Below, one piece after another: positions 44,985 to 56,885 of a stretch of 64,000 bases of DNA. The position numbers and the translations under genes are program-made. This DNA is from Nereocystis luetkeana. Lineage: Eukaryota; Sar; Phaeophyceae; Laminariales; Laminariaceae. The stretch lies in the NCBI GenBank assembly GCA_031213475.1, contig JARUPZ010000011.1:5444513-5508512 (forward strand). Reading direction: 5' to 3'. The notes under the pieces were generated by a model. That model worked only from the letters and a program-made list of their open reading frames with translations, was not told the origin of the DNA and searched no databases. How positions within the stretch are numbered: position 1 is the stretch's first letter; every line of letters starts with the position of its first letter.

Positions 44985-45082
44985 TCTTAACCCCTTTAGA
45001 ACCGCAGTCCCGTTTTGGGGACAAACTACTTGAATTTTGAGTCGTTTGCCCCCAAATCGAGACTGCGGTTCTAAAAGGGTTA
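44985..45082 (+). mobile_element. Family D piggyBac-like palindrome
   Basis: TTAACCCCTTTAGAACCGCA to TGCGGTTCTAAAAGGGTTA, with the GTCCCGTTTTGGGGACAAAC arm. The TTAA is intact on the left, and the right end has TTAG. Confidence 0.75.
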
Positions 45083-45239
45083 GTGCTTACCGGCATTTAT
45101 CACGAGTGATCGACGTGGAATGCTCGTCGATGCTACTGCTGCTGCTGCTGCTTGCTGCCCACTTTCGGATGGAAACACACCACAATGCCACTCCGGATGG
45201 AAACCTTAAGGGCGGTGTCGGCGTATAAATATGAAAACC

Positions 45240-45375
45240 AAAATGCTAAACGGTCCTTACATTTTCGTCCAGATTGATATTTGTGTATTCCGCTCCGACC
45301 GAAAATATAACACCTATTCGGAATCTGGCAACGATATCGAACGGTTTTTATATTTCCGGTCAGAGCGGTAAATAC
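45240..45375. mobile_element. Family E short inverted-repeat element
   Basis: AACGGTCCTTACATTTTCGT at the left faces AACGGTTTTTATATTTCCGG and GTCAGAGCGG at the right; the arms are imperfect. Confidence 0.5.
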
Positions 45376-45432
45376 ATACCAGGTATACGTTTTTACTGTA
45401 CGTATATGTGGGGATCACACGCAAGAGCTCAC

Positions 45433-45622
45433 GAGGTGAATAGGGTAGGGCGAAGAGCCCTCGTCGATGGCCAGCGGGAGGAGGATCCAGACGCACTTGA
45501 AGAGGGTGGTGGGATCGCTCGTTGCCTCGACAGCCCTCCGACTCTTGCTCGCCAGAGACAAGGCGGACACCACGGACTGCTGGATTCCGGCCTTGCTGTT
45601 TCTGTGCCACGGCAAGTCGTCC
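45433..45622 (-). CDS. Minus-strand gene, exon of unknown function
   Basis: 190 nt after CCCAGCAG, ending CACCTC|GTGAGC in phase 0. It reads DDLPWHRNSKAGIQQSVVSA, LSLASKSRRAVEATSDPTTL, FKCVWILLPLAIDEGSSPYP and IHL. It joins the 44,230 exon in frame. It needs 2 nt from the exon before it, whereas the 47,381 exon offers 1, so at least one exon is missing between them or these are two genes. A purine-rich (GAAGAAGAAG) tract lies just upstream. Confidence 0.65.
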
Positions 45623-47380
45623 CTGCTGGGCTTTTTCTCTGCCGATCGAAGAAGAAGAGGAGGAGGAAGACGAAGAAGAAGAAGTAGGAGAATAAAAAGA
45701 GGGGAAGGGGGGTCGAGCGGTGATGAGGCAGTGGATGCGGGTGTGCCGCCCGCGAGCGGACACGAACTGAGCCACGAGAAGGACGCATGGGGGCGCGAGA
45801 AACCGCGTGAGGGTTACGAAGCGCCTTGTTTTTATACGGAAAGGCTTTCCATCACGTGGGGGGGAGTCTGTAAAGCGACCAACGACCAAGCGAAGGAAAA
45901 GTGTAAGCTACCTGGCACTTACGTACGTACGTGCGTACGCAAGCCCGATATTTCAATCCCCATGGGCTATGATTTGAAAATATTTATATTTACAAAACAG
46001 CAATACTAGCGAATGCTGTAGTATTACTATTAATAACATGTCTCGATATGGGTATATAGCACATATATATTCCGACCTCCTCCTGCTTAAGGAGCTCAAA
46101 ACAACCGTTCATGAGATCAAAGCGTAAGCTACGATAGGGATGTGCAGCACATTTTGGCCAACTTTGTTTTATAACTGACCAAGTTCCTTAACCCGAATAT
46201 TGTTGAAAATAAACATTATTCTGTAATATGGTATTGTTCGTGATGCACCAACTGCACGTAGGTTGTATGGTAATTTTCGTCGGACTGCGCTTTCACTTTT
46301 TCTTTGAACTCAGTTTTAATGTGGGGGTATATGTACAGTACGCGACATGTGTGCAAAATTTGGTACGCAGTCAAGAATTTCAGGCCGAAAAAAGGGGATT
46401 TTTTAGAATGTACAGCTAAGAATTTGTGCTCAGCGAAGACGCTGCTCCGTTTATGTCAGCTTTTTCATTTTGAATGAATAACGCCCTGCACATTGTCAGA
46501 AGGCAAATAAAAATAAATAAGAATACCGGTACCTGGCAAGCGTCAAGAGCCTGTGCTCAATTTTGAACATCGCAACAAGCCGCGAGCCTTCGACTGCTGT
46601 CGCGTACTGCTGTGGAGGTCCTCAAGTGAGGACCCTCAGAAGGCAAAAAAAGTAGGTGTTACGTACCCTCACCGCGGCGTGTGTCGATACACAACCCCAC
46701 GGCTTATTAAGATGTCTACAAGCAGCGGCTAACATTGTCCAACAAAAAACACATCCAATCCAACGATAAATAACGACATGCCTTCGTCGGGTACTATACC
46801 ACCTCGGGCGGAGGTGCAAGGAGCGTTAAGACATTAAACACGAACTCTACTCGGCTCTGATTATTTTGCGCTGACGGAGCGTGGTAGCTCCTCAGCCGGG
46901 GGGGGGGGGCGTCAGGTGATGAATTATTGGGGCTGAAAAGTGCAGCCTCTATCGTCCTAGTAGCACGCAGACATACCACACCAGGCGGAAATATACGGAC
47001 CTTTTACATGTTAACAATAATATCAAGCGTTCCTTATATTGACAGAGTACGGTGGTATACGCACAGTAGTTCCTCACAACATGAGGAAGCTACGTACGTC
47101 AGCGAGAGAGGTTTCGACCCGTTCGTTGTTGTTTGACTTCTCGTGGCGCACTCAGCGAGTCGAGGCGCATAACCTGTTGTTTGACGAGATAGTTAAGAGG
47201 AGATGCACTCGGTCTTGTACCAAAAGCCCGGCCTCAGGGCTTTCGGGGGACAGGTGAAGTCGATGGCAGCTTCCCAATATCCCTCCTTCCCAAATTCTTG
47301 AAAACCCCATCGTTCGGATACACAAGAAAACGCATGTTATTTGCTATGAACTGACGCTTTCTTGGGACAGCATCACTCAC

Positions 47381-47836
47381 CACGGAGCTCCGCGTTGGGT
47401 CCGCCTTCGTCGCGGGCAAGGCCGCGCCTCGTCCTGTTATCTCCATTACCACCCTCCTCCTTGTCGCCACCCACGTCCGCGTAGTCCTTGTTCAAATGTT
47501 TGTCATCGTGAGCTTCCGTGCCGTCGTAATACGCCTCCGTTCCTTCGTGAGACTTCCACCAATCGTCGTAATCGTCGAAGCTGTGCGCGCTGCTGTTGTA
47601 GTACGGGCCGTAGTACGACCCGGTAGAAACAAAGCTGGAGGAGAAGGAGTCGTCGTCGTCGTCGTACAAGCTGGACGATGGTCCCAGCCCGTCGGTGTAG
47701 ACGAGCAGGAAGTCGCGGGAGGTGCTCTGGTAGGAGAAGAACACGGGTCGGTCTACCGAGGTCCAGCCGATGTCGACGTAGTCACCGTTGCTCTCGTCCC
47801 CGTCGCTACCTTTGATGTTGATTGTGTTGCATGACT
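47381..47836 (-). CDS. Minus-strand gene, large acidic Tyr/Asp/Ser-rich exon
   Basis: 456 nt between AACAACAAG and CTCCGTG|GTGAGT. It reads SCNTINIKGSDGDESNGDYV, then DIGWTSVDRPVFFSYQSTSR and DFLLVYTDGLGPSSSLYDDD, then a Tyr/Asp/Ser-rich tail. The N-G-x-Y...G...R-P-V-F/Y...L-x-Y-x-x-x-L layout resembles small extracellular beta-rich modules seen in many protists, but I cannot name the family. The start has 2 nt matching the previous exon, and the end leaves 1 nt. Confidence 0.75.
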
Positions 47837-47889
47837 CTTGTTGTTGGTGTGTGCGTGACAACAAGGAGGAGTGTTTTGTCGATTGAAGG

Positions 47890-48012
47890 GAAGGAGGGAG
47901 GGAGGGAGGGAGGGGGGGAGGGAGGGAGGGTGAGAGGGTGAGAGGGGGGTGGGGAGGGAGGGAGGGAGGGTGGGGGGGGGGGAGGGAGGGGGGGAGGGAG
48001 GGGGGGAGGGAG
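47890..48012 (+). repeat. (GGGA)n microsatellite
   Basis: GGGAGGGA with GTGAGAGG interruptions. It is a pyrimidine tract on the minus strand upstream of the 47,836 acceptor. Confidence 0.95.
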
Positions 48013-48124
48013 CCGATGTCCATCCTTGCCGGACCGGTCTTGCAAGGTAACCGTCTGGCTTCGGGATTTGAAATAGGGAAAAAAAAGTTCACACATCGCA
48101 TACACAACATCACCGATCTCCACT

Positions 48125-48345
48125 TAATTGACTACCGTACATCTTCCAGGACAGATATATCCCTGGTCTGTACTGCATGATGTAGCTCATGCTGCCGGGT
48201 GGAAGCCGTACAACCTGCGTGATATACTGTACGCGCAGTAGCACCGCTGTTCCTTGGGTCAGACCTGCGATTTTACAGATCCTGCACAACATCACAATAC
48301 CTGAGAACGGCAGGTTAGGTTAGGATCTACAGCGAGCGGTAGATC
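48125..48345 (-). repeat. Family B repeat
   Basis: AGATATATCCCTGGTCTGTA, TAGCTCATGCTGCCGGGTGG, GTTCCTTGGGTCAGACCTG and GATCTACAGCGAGCGGTAGATC. Confidence 0.6.
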
Positions 48346-48456
48346 GTGTATGATACGGTAATCTGTCCGACGTGTTTGAGCGTTGACGGCCAAAAATATT
48401 CCTGTAGCGTGCAACGATCAATTCTTCGTCGGGACGGCGGTATTTTGATATCATAC

Positions 48457-48609
48457 CCAGATGCTCCTCGACGAAGCACACGAATTCCGAGTCCTCTGCG
48501 CGCTTCGAGGTCCTTTCCTCGACGCGGGGTGGGTCTCTTCGTTTGCTTCTTTCGCTACCGTGCTCGGCTTCCCCGACCTCGCCCGGACAAGGCCTGCCCG
48601 GCGTCCGAG
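48457..48609 (-). CDS. Minus-strand gene, charged exon
   Basis: 153 nt between ACTGTAG and CTGG|GTATGA, 2 nt in and 1 nt out. It reads RTPGRPCPGEVGEAEHGSER, SKRRDPPRVEERTSKRAEDS and EFVCFVEEHL. It fits both neighbours by phase. The family is unknown. Confidence 0.55.
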
Positions 48610-48985
48610 CTACAGTACTATTGCAGGTATATACCATGAAAGGAGTCGTAGGACACAGGCGCAGCATTGTATTATGCTAAACTCTCAAACAGCTCGCCCG
48701 CACCTTAGATGGCGATTAAAAATGACAATTACATACTTTTTCATTTTTGGTTCGTCGCAGTAAACGAATATCTGCTGTACGTCCCACAAGGGTTAATACG
48801 AGTACAGCAGTACCAGGGTGCCTGGTGCTGTACAGTATAGTCACTCTGAGACGCCGAAAGCCGAAAACCACAAGAGCAAAAAAAGGTTCTGTCTCTCATC
48901 GGCCTACACGCACACGTACTGTATCTACTCCGAGAACAGAATAATAATGTAAGCACCGCGCCGCTTTTTCGCGGAAATCTCTCAC

Positions 48986-49050
48986 CTAGCTCGTCGAGCT
49001 GTCGTTCACGGCGGCCGAGGCTTCTCGGTGTTGTCTCTTCACCGCCAGAT
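48986..49050 (-). CDS. Minus-strand gene, most upstream exon recognised
   Basis: 65 nt between GCGGTCAG and CTAG|GTGAGA, reading SGGEETTPRSLGRRERQLDE plus L. It begins inside a codon, so at least one further 5' exon must exist; I did not find it. Confidence 0.5.
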
Positions 49051-50680
49051 CTGACCGCGATAAGAAGAGGGCAGGCCGTGGCCAGTTATGCCTCGTCGTA
49101 TAACATATAGTAGCACAATACAGTATGACGAGCTTGCTTGGTAGAATACCATGCCATTTTGTTAAGGACTTTTCAACATCAATACACTACCAGGTATTTA
49201 ATAATAGAATAGTTCTCGGACGATCGAACTGATTTCCTAACGACTTACGACAGAAATTTGTTTGGTATAGGCTTCAGATAACCAAAGTCAAAATGCGCTT
49301 TCAGGTTTTTGTTTAGTGTTGTGAGATTTTGTCCTAACAGAAAACTTGAGAGACTCTCAGGACCGAGGATATACTCATGTACATTCCCGGAGTGTATAAA
49401 TACTTTGCTGTGCCAAAAACTAACCACATGCTGATATGTACGTATTAGGTGCGCTTTGAGCGGCTGATAGATCGAGAGTCGGTGAAGGAATCGCGGCGAA
49501 GCCAGTTTCCATGTGCTCATGCCTCTCTTTATCCGGCTGCAGCGGACCAAGCGATGCCTCATGACCAAATGTAGTCTTAACTTAAATACAGTCGAATCGT
49601 AGGAACACCAGCACCCAGGGAAGCCAGTTTTCTTCAGCTCCCGCCCCTCTTTGTCCGGGCTCGTGCTGTCATAACGTGAATATATCACCATCGGCGATAT
49701 GAGCGATGCATATGTATCATGTTGAGTTATTTGTACTGTAGACACGTGGACACCGAACTGTCCAATACATACGGTAGGGTATTGGGCGAGGCTATACTGG
49801 GTACGTTACAAGATGGACCGGTAATAATTTGTACCGGTTCAGAGAAACATGGACGCGAAGGATAAGGTTCGGCCCACATTGCGTTACAGATTATTCGGCT
49901 AAGTACATTGGTTGGGCGTTAGCGTCAGTACAAGTACGGAGGGCTCGTATAACTGCTTACCCTCCGACAATACTTTCGTGTGAAGTTTGTGCTTACCGGT
50001 TGCGGTCGGCGTTAGGGGTTTACAAGGTAACGCCAACATGATGATTCGACGTCAACATTAGGGAACGAGAAGCCCCAGTAGGATACTTCCCAGCGGGTGG
50101 GAGAGCAAGATGACTCAACAATGTGGGATTTACAAGTTTGTCACCACTATACCCTGTATCAAACTACACAATATAATCGTGCATTAGGGAAAATAGTGAT
50201 AAAGCCTTTCACTGTGTTATCAGTAATATTCGGTTCGTTTTAATCGCACTATCCTGATCGCTTCCGTCCGACATATAGAGACCACCAGTAATTGCCGGAG
50301 TTATATACAACATATTCAATTGATTTGGGTACTGAATTAGCTCACACATATATATGCCACACCTACGAGTGATGGTTGGGACAGCAAGGGTGCCACTGTT
50401 AGGGCCAGAAACTAGGGGTGTTTTATAGCCGATTTCACCCAAATTCATGTCCGAAGGTCGTTACGAGAATGAAATGTGTTTTTTTTTTACCAATGACGAC
50501 GCATAAAAAATACACCAGCCATCAACAAATTCCATTATATAGCGGCCAAAATGTCAACAGCCCCAGCGCGAAAACACAAAAAAAATACCTGGCGACCTGC
50601 GGCGAGAGAGGTGAAAAGCGGAAACAACAAAAAAAATGTTGCCTTGCGGCGTACCACCTGCGAGAGAGGTGATTGAAACT
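49051..50680. other. No gene recognised
   Basis: Microsatellites become sparse here. A 166-codon minus frame (49,245-49,745) contains two diverged copies of a segment around CCCCTCTTTGTCCGGGCTCG and CATGCCTCTCTTTATCCGGC, so it is probably an old duplicated repeat. A 79-codon minus frame at 50,209-50,448 has no recognisable feature. Confidence 0.4.
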
Positions 50681-50689
50681 ACATACTTT

Positions 50690-51320
50690 GGAGCGGGAAG
50701 GAGAGGGGCGAAAGAGGATGGAGGATGGCGAAGCTGCGCAGGCGACTGCTGACGCATATGTTCCCATTATCTACGCGTTTCGGATCGGATGTCTCTTGCA
50801 TGTCCTCCACCTCGCCATTAGCGCGGGGATGCAGACCGATAGTTTCATGGGCCCTCTCGGAACCGGTTCATGGCACGAATGGCCAAAACAGCGTTTCTTT
50901 GCTCGGTTCTGTCTGGTACAACACGAGCAAGTCGGATGTTTCCAACACGACATGGTCGCAGTTCAAGACTTTGATCTTCGCAAAATTTGGGGTGGCGTGG
51001 AGCGAGAAGTTTATCAGGCCTGCTAAAACACGCTGGATGGTTATGTGGGAGGGAGCGACTATCCTCGACAGGCGTTGGGATTACGTCACGTGGAGTTTTT
51101 CGCAGTGGGCACCGAGCAAGCTTCTCGGGACGCCTTTTATGAACTATTGGAGTAAACCGTGTGTGATGCTCAACAATCCGTTGATGCGCGTGCACGCCAA
51201 GTTTGCCACCGCGCTCGGAGAGAAAGTGCTCTGCTGTGGCGTCGCTCCATCATTTGAAGCTCGCGGCCCTCCGCAGCGTTCTCAACACGCCTTAACCTCC
51301 CAGCTTCGGACATCGTAACT
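50690..51320 (+). mobile_element. Transposase-like fragment, frame-disrupted
   Basis: One frame has FRIGCLLHVLHLAISAG; the next, shifted by one, has AKFGVAWSEKFIRPAKTRWM and GATILDRRWDYV. A C-x2-H-x2-H-L-A-x-x-A-G segment followed by R-P-x-K-T-R-W is typical of hAT-like transposases of protists, where TRW lies in the conserved core. The frame change near 50,840-50,900 and the absence of the rest of the protein suggest a relic. Confidence 0.4.
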
Positions 51321-53040
51321 CCAGTTCGAGCGAGGAACTCATCGCTGGTTTTTTTTAGAGCTGCTTGCCTGTCGTTTTTTGTCCTAGTCTTTCGTTGCCG
51401 AGATTTACCCATCCTACTCGAACAGGTGATTTTTGGCGAACTCTATCTCCTTGGCAAATGACTCAATACGGGTGCGGATTCGCACGATGCGTCAACCAAA
51501 ACCAGATAAAGGATCCGTACGATTCACATTGTTGATACGTTACTTGGTACGACATGCTGCTGTTGAATAGAGCAAAATATACGTGAAATCGCTGATTTTG
51601 GGGACATTTCCACTTGTAGCGTGGTCGCCAGATATCGGATCATCTTTCTTTTTCGCACAAAGCGTAGATCATAAGGTTTTACAAGTGTCAGCATAGTTTA
51701 AAGCCCCAAATCGTGACGTAGAGCGAGCTAGATATGATTCTAAAACGCACTTTTGAGTTGTATACTAGTATCGAGTTGTTTCAGGACCGCAGGGAAAAAA
51801 TGGTATTATTGGCTTTTTCTTGTCTCCTTTGGTTGTTAAATTTGATTAGCCTGGTATGCATTTCATCGCGTTCATCATGCCACTTTTTAGTGGTCGATAT
51901 GGACCCCGTTTCTGAACCTAACTGTTCTGCTTGCAATACACGATATTCTGTTAATACAAGCAAGGACAGGGTCGTGAGGACAATGGATGAGAAGACTTTC
52001 GGAGGAACACTGTGATACTCAAGCCTCCAGCTGACGGGGGAGCACTGTGATATTTAACCATTCCTGTCCTCCCGACTATACCGTTCTGTCGCCACAACCG
52101 TGCCGCACGAAACTCCACGAGCGAGCGCGTACTCGCAGGGACGGAAGGGCAAACCAAACAGAAGGCGTTTCGAAGACAGTGGAAGAAACATAGGTCGACA
52201 CAGGAAAAGCAAATAGCTTACTTGGTTCGGCAACACCATCAATCGCCACCATGTACGATACCATCAACCGCGATCCTGATCTATGGGGCATCGGAAATCT
52301 AGTGAGCTGGATTATGGTTGTCTGGAGCTTGGGTATCTGGAGTCTGGATTCCGGTTGTCTGGAGCTTGGGTATCTGTAGTCCGGGTGTGAGATCCAGAGG
52401 GCTGGCCGATACTCCCCTGCACGAGGGTAATCAGCGCATGGTTTCTCGTTGGACTTTGTAGATTGTGGGAGGTTGTCTAAAAAGAAACTTTGTCGAGTAT
52501 CCCGCCGATATTCCGTAGACACGAGAGGTGGTCACTTTGTCAACCGCTGTCAATCGGTAGATGAGGTAAGCACCTCCCGTTGGTGTTTCAAGTAGCTTCG
52601 GCAGTAGCACTTCGACGATGAAAGGCAAGCATCTGTCATGCCATGGGGTCGGCGAAGGCGAGCGCCTTCTTGCGATCTTTTCGATAATAGTTTTTTGTTG
52701 TGTTTTGTGTGTGTGATACGTGAGTATGGGAGCGGAAAAGTTACCCAGCTTTAGAGACGGTGGCGTCATGAAGTTTGGTTCCTAGGGAAACAAAAACAGA
52801 GTCATGTGGGTGGTGTCATGAGGCCGTGGCGGTTACAAGTCGTGAGGGGCGCTCGGGAGGAGTACGAGGCGTCGACTGGTCGAGTTTTGGTATGTTGAGG
52901 AACGTACAAGGGGCAGAACGGACGTGTTTATCACCACCGCACAAGGTCAGAAACGCCTGAGGGAGGGCATTAAAACGTCGGGCCGACGGTGTAAGACTGA
53001 GGAGGTAGGCACACGCGCTGTCGCCGGACTATAACCGGGA
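51321..53040. other. No gene recognised
   Basis: Contains a short hydrophobic plus-strand ORF at 51,734-52,015 of unknown meaning and a tandem duplication near 52,310-52,385 (GGTTGTCTGGAGCTTGGGTA twice). Confidence 0.4.
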
Positions 53041-53480
53041 GGCCTGCTTGGCACCGATGCTCACATACGCCGGGTTGGGGGGGTATTGCAGCAACGGCAA
53101 GTCGAGGATGAAGGCAAAAAACGTTTAACCGCAGGAAGACCCACCTGGCGCCGACGTTCACATGCACCGGCGTGGGTGGGTGTGGCAGCAACGGGGGCGC
53201 CGAGGGGCAAAGGCGCACCTGGTGTCAACGAAGCCCGCTCTGGGTCAGCGATAGTCACACGTCGGACAGTGGGGGTGTTACAACGCCGGACCGACGATGA
53301 GAATGGAGAAGGATGGCGCATATGCTGGTACAGGGCCGTAGCCGGAATGCCCGTTTTGCACCGACGATAGTTATGCGTCGGGCAGGGAGGATGCTGCAGC
53401 GCGATGGGCGCCGTGGTTAATACTTTGTGATCTATGTGACTGTCGTGGCCAGTGCTACACGGAGGATCCCCTCAATAGAG
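53040..53480 (+). repeat. Diverged repeat units related to the LTR element's 3' end
   Basis: Degenerate units with TTGGCACCGATGCTCACATA, CGCCGACGTTCACATGCACC and TGCACCGACGATAGTTATGC. The last unit runs GCGTCGGGCAGGGAGGATGC, then TGCAGCG. This matches the polypurine tract and start of the LTR at 57,920-57,960, but diverges afterwards (TTTGTGATCTATGTGACTGT against TCTGTGATGTACGTTGACTG). It appears to be an old, decayed relative next to the young element. Confidence 0.6.
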
Positions 53481-53725
53481 AAGGGGTTGAGCTGTTCGAA
53501 GCTCCCTGCTAGAATGATGGAGGCTGGAGGATTAGTTCCCGACATCAGAATGCCATCGTGCCTGTGGAAAGCCTAACGCAAGCCAAATGCAAGGTGCACC
53601 GAAGGGCATCAGCTGGCTTTTACTCAAAGCCACCCTCAAAATGAAAAGACAACCTCATGTCCGCTGTCAAGCGACATGCCCATTGAGCACGTTCACCTGT
53701 CTGCCCATAGATATCGCTCACTACG

Positions 53726-54266
53726 TGTTGCAGCGCTACGGGCTTCAGGAGTCGCCCAGGTGGGCGACAGGGTATTCTGTGATGTACGTTGACTGACCTG
53801 ACCAGTGACGCACGGAGGGTGCATCGTGTAAGGCAGCGATAAAGCCGTAGGATGGCTCGCTGTCATATCGATGTAGGTATACAATGGAGTGTCCCCGGCG
53901 GGGGAGGCCATTGTCTGGGTCATGGAAACCCCGTATCGGCTGTAATGGTCGATGCGGGTGCTCTCTGGCCCTACCTGGGGTTAGTCAATCCCACCAAAGA
54001 ACGAAAGAAACAAGTCAAACCATATCCTGTTCACACACCGTGCATGATTATCGCCTATCACGTGCCTGTCTGTTAACCACGCGTCGCACCTGCTGAGTAA
54101 TACCAACACTCAACCCGCGTGGCGTCTGGCCACCCCGTGGCCAGAGAGGATTCAGGACCGAGGAAAGGAGGAAATCCCCAGAAGGACTCTCTCAACGAAC
54201 GACAACAGCTGGCTATCGAGGTGAGACCGAACCGATAGCGGTACACAGGAGGAGGCAGCTGTAACA
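53726..54266 (+). repeat. 5' long terminal repeat
   Basis: TGTTGCAGCGCTACGGGC to GGAGGCAGCTGTAACA, matching 57,947-58,487 at a constant offset of 4,221. Confidence 0.9.
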
Positions 54267-54284
54267 TGGTGAACCCAGGGAGAT
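54267..54284 (+). promoter_or_regulatory. Primer-binding site
   Basis: TGGTGAACCCAGGGAGAT directly abuts the 5' LTR. Its complement ends GGGTTCACCA, the form of a tRNA 3' end. The tRNA identity is not determined. Confidence 0.75.
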
Positions 54285-54502
54285 GGGAACGTTTGCAAAA
54301 CTGTGATATGAGGTGATCGTGCTCTTTGTATAATCCCAAGCTCTATTTTGCATACTATGTTCTAGCTTCCGCGCACATAATTAGTCCGTCAATTATAGGA
54401 AATAAGAACGGACAACCCGGGCGATGGGAATGTTTGCAAAACTGTGATATGAGGTGATCGTGTTCTTTCTATAATCCCACGTTCCATCTTGCATACTATG
54501 TT
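54278..54502 (+). repeat. Direct repeat of about 85 bp in the element leader
   Basis: TTTGCAAAACTGTGATATGA, GGTGATCGTG and TTGCATACTATGTT occur at 54,278-54,361 and 54,420-54,502 with a few changes. Confidence 0.85.
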
Positions 54503-56444
54503 ATGGGATACTCGTTATATGCATATATCCACATGTTTTCGGGGTTGCCTGCCTTGTAGGAGGGTGATTCGTGTGATATGCTGTTATGTATTCACGCTGC
54601 CGATGGTGCTCTGCCTGTTGTTTCGTAAGGCTTTGAAGATGCTTGTCTGGTCAATGCATGCAGGCATACTCGTTGCTCGTGCTCCGTTTGCCTGTTGCTC
54701 GTGCTCGTATGTTCGCTCGTTTTTCATGATCGCACACACATGCATGTTCGTTAATAAATGTCTGCATGCGATTGACCACATAATGTCTTCAAAACCAAAT
54801 GCAACCGACAGGTGTCGATACAAGCCAAAGGTGCCGTACGTACTAATACACGCATGCTCTCGTGGACCGGTTGCTCGGTTAGGTGATAACGGAAACTAAC
54901 AAGGTCGAGCCTTACGCCGTTTGGGCGTAAATAACCACCCTTTAGAACGATGAACCCCTGGACAACAACGTGCATTGTCGGCTGGCAAACATGGAACTTA
55001 CTAGAAATCCACGTATGTTGTGATGACTGTGGTGTAGTTTGTGACCACAGGAAAAATCTCTCTCTAGGATCAAATAAAGGGCACGGACACTGGTTGTGCT
55101 GGATGTCGACGGGTAGAAAGAATGGTGTAAGATGAAGAACACATACGCAATACGTGCAGAGTACGGGTCGAACACATACGGCCGCATTACCTTGTTCATC
55201 CCGACTGCTGTAAAGTATGTATATTAACTTTATTCAGCATACCGAGCTGGTATCACATCACACTGGATACGGCAGGCACGACGCTCGCATTCCGTCCAAG
55301 AGCAGAGAGAGATAGCAGTGCGACACCAACGAATAAATAAAACCTATCAACCTAGTGGCACCGGGCATATTAGTACAGGTAGTTACAAACCACCCGGCAC
55401 TAGATTATCGACTACCAGGATGTCGACACAGCAGTTTGTGTCACAGAATCGGGGATCACACACATAAATAGTTGCAATCCCGTGATCACAGCGCCCGAAT
55501 ACTGGGGGATGCGTGAACAGTTACTTGATAGTATCATGCACGAATATTTGAAAACCGTGAAAACAGGCGTTTGTTTTACATTCGTACTGAAAGGACCTCG
55601 GAGCGCTGGCCTCTATCCGGAGCGCTTTGCCTGTAGCAAGGGTGTCTGCTCTTCCAGAGCAAATACATGCATCCTAAGCAGTGGATACGAGATACACAAT
55701 GCAAATCAAACTGAGGAGAGAAAACCTGGTAGTTTCCGATAGGAAAACAAAGCCCCTCCCCAGCGCGCATACTCACGCGCCGTCTTAGTCGCTGACGCAG
55801 TGAACGGAGAATCAAACGAGCTTGACTTTGTTCAAGTATTTGACATGGTTCCCAATGACGATTGGGCATCTTCACCGTTTGAGTACTGCACTACTGTACA
55901 TGCACATAAGGTTGACCCTAATTTTCAAGTGCTTCGTCCCCGCATGGGGAGGGCAGTTCTATGAAGGCGAGGCCACATATGCCCAATGCCCAAACTAAAG
56001 GTTCCCTTCATTTGCGAACGCGATCGTGAAGTGGTTGGGCGTACCACGCACCTGTTGTGTCGTCCGTCTCCAAGCATCGAGCGATCCGCCTGATCGGAAA
56101 AGAACGGTTGTAGGAATTCTAGATTGCATGACTAATGCTGGAAAACATGATGTAGGCATGGTGTAACCGAGCAGGATACCTTCCTATTTGACTCTCCAAG
56201 ATTAGTGGCCCAGTGTTGGAAACACGAAGCGAAAGGTGGGATTGGGATGCCAATAAGCAGTAGGTAGTTTCCGTGCTGGGGGGGTGTTTGTCACCACCTT
56301 TCTACAACTACTTTCACGAAAACCGTTATACAAGGGTTACGATCTTGAAGTGGTGGTGGATGAATGACGTTTGAGGACTCATGAATTAGTTTTAGAACGA
56401 AAGGGTCTCACCAGTGGACACTGTTCGGGCTGGGGGGGTCGCGT

Positions 56445-56885
56445 GAAGGTGGCGTGAACGTCAGTGCCTTCAAACGACTTAGTTACTCGGAGTCATGTCA
56501 GTACCTTCAAACGTGGCGTAAACGTCAGTGCCTTAAACGACATACTTACTCGGAGGCGCGTCAGTGCCTTCAAACGACTTACTTACTCGGAGGCACGTCA
56601 GTGAAGGTGGCGTGAACGTCAGTGCCCTCAAACGACTTACTTACTCGGAGTCATGTCAGTACCTTCAAACGTGGCGTGAACGTCAGTGCCTTCAAACGAC
56701 TTACTTACTCGGAGGCGCGTCAGTGCCTTCAAACGACTTACTTACTCGGAGTCACGTCAGTACCTTCTAACGTGGCGTGAATGTCAGGGCCCTCAACCGA
56801 TCTGCTTACTCGGAGTCACGTCAGTACTTGAGGGGGTGGCGTGAACTTCTGAACCTTCAAACGACTTACTTTCTTGGAGTCAAAC
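56445..56885 (+). repeat. Minisatellite inside the LTR element
   Basis: Units of GGCGTGAACGTCAGTGCCTT, then CAAACGACTTACTTACTCGG and AGTCATGTCAGTACCTT, recur about seven times in whole or part, alternating long and short units. The array drifts towards the right. Confidence 0.9.

Noticed and set aside
47890..48123. Pro/Leu/Ser-rich protein extension upstream of the 47,381 exon
   Set aside because: It is the translation of a GGGA microsatellite; the acceptor at 47,837 removes it.
49245..49745. 166-codon minus ORF
   Set aside because: Contains two diverged copies of a nucleotide repeat, no domain, and no splice context.
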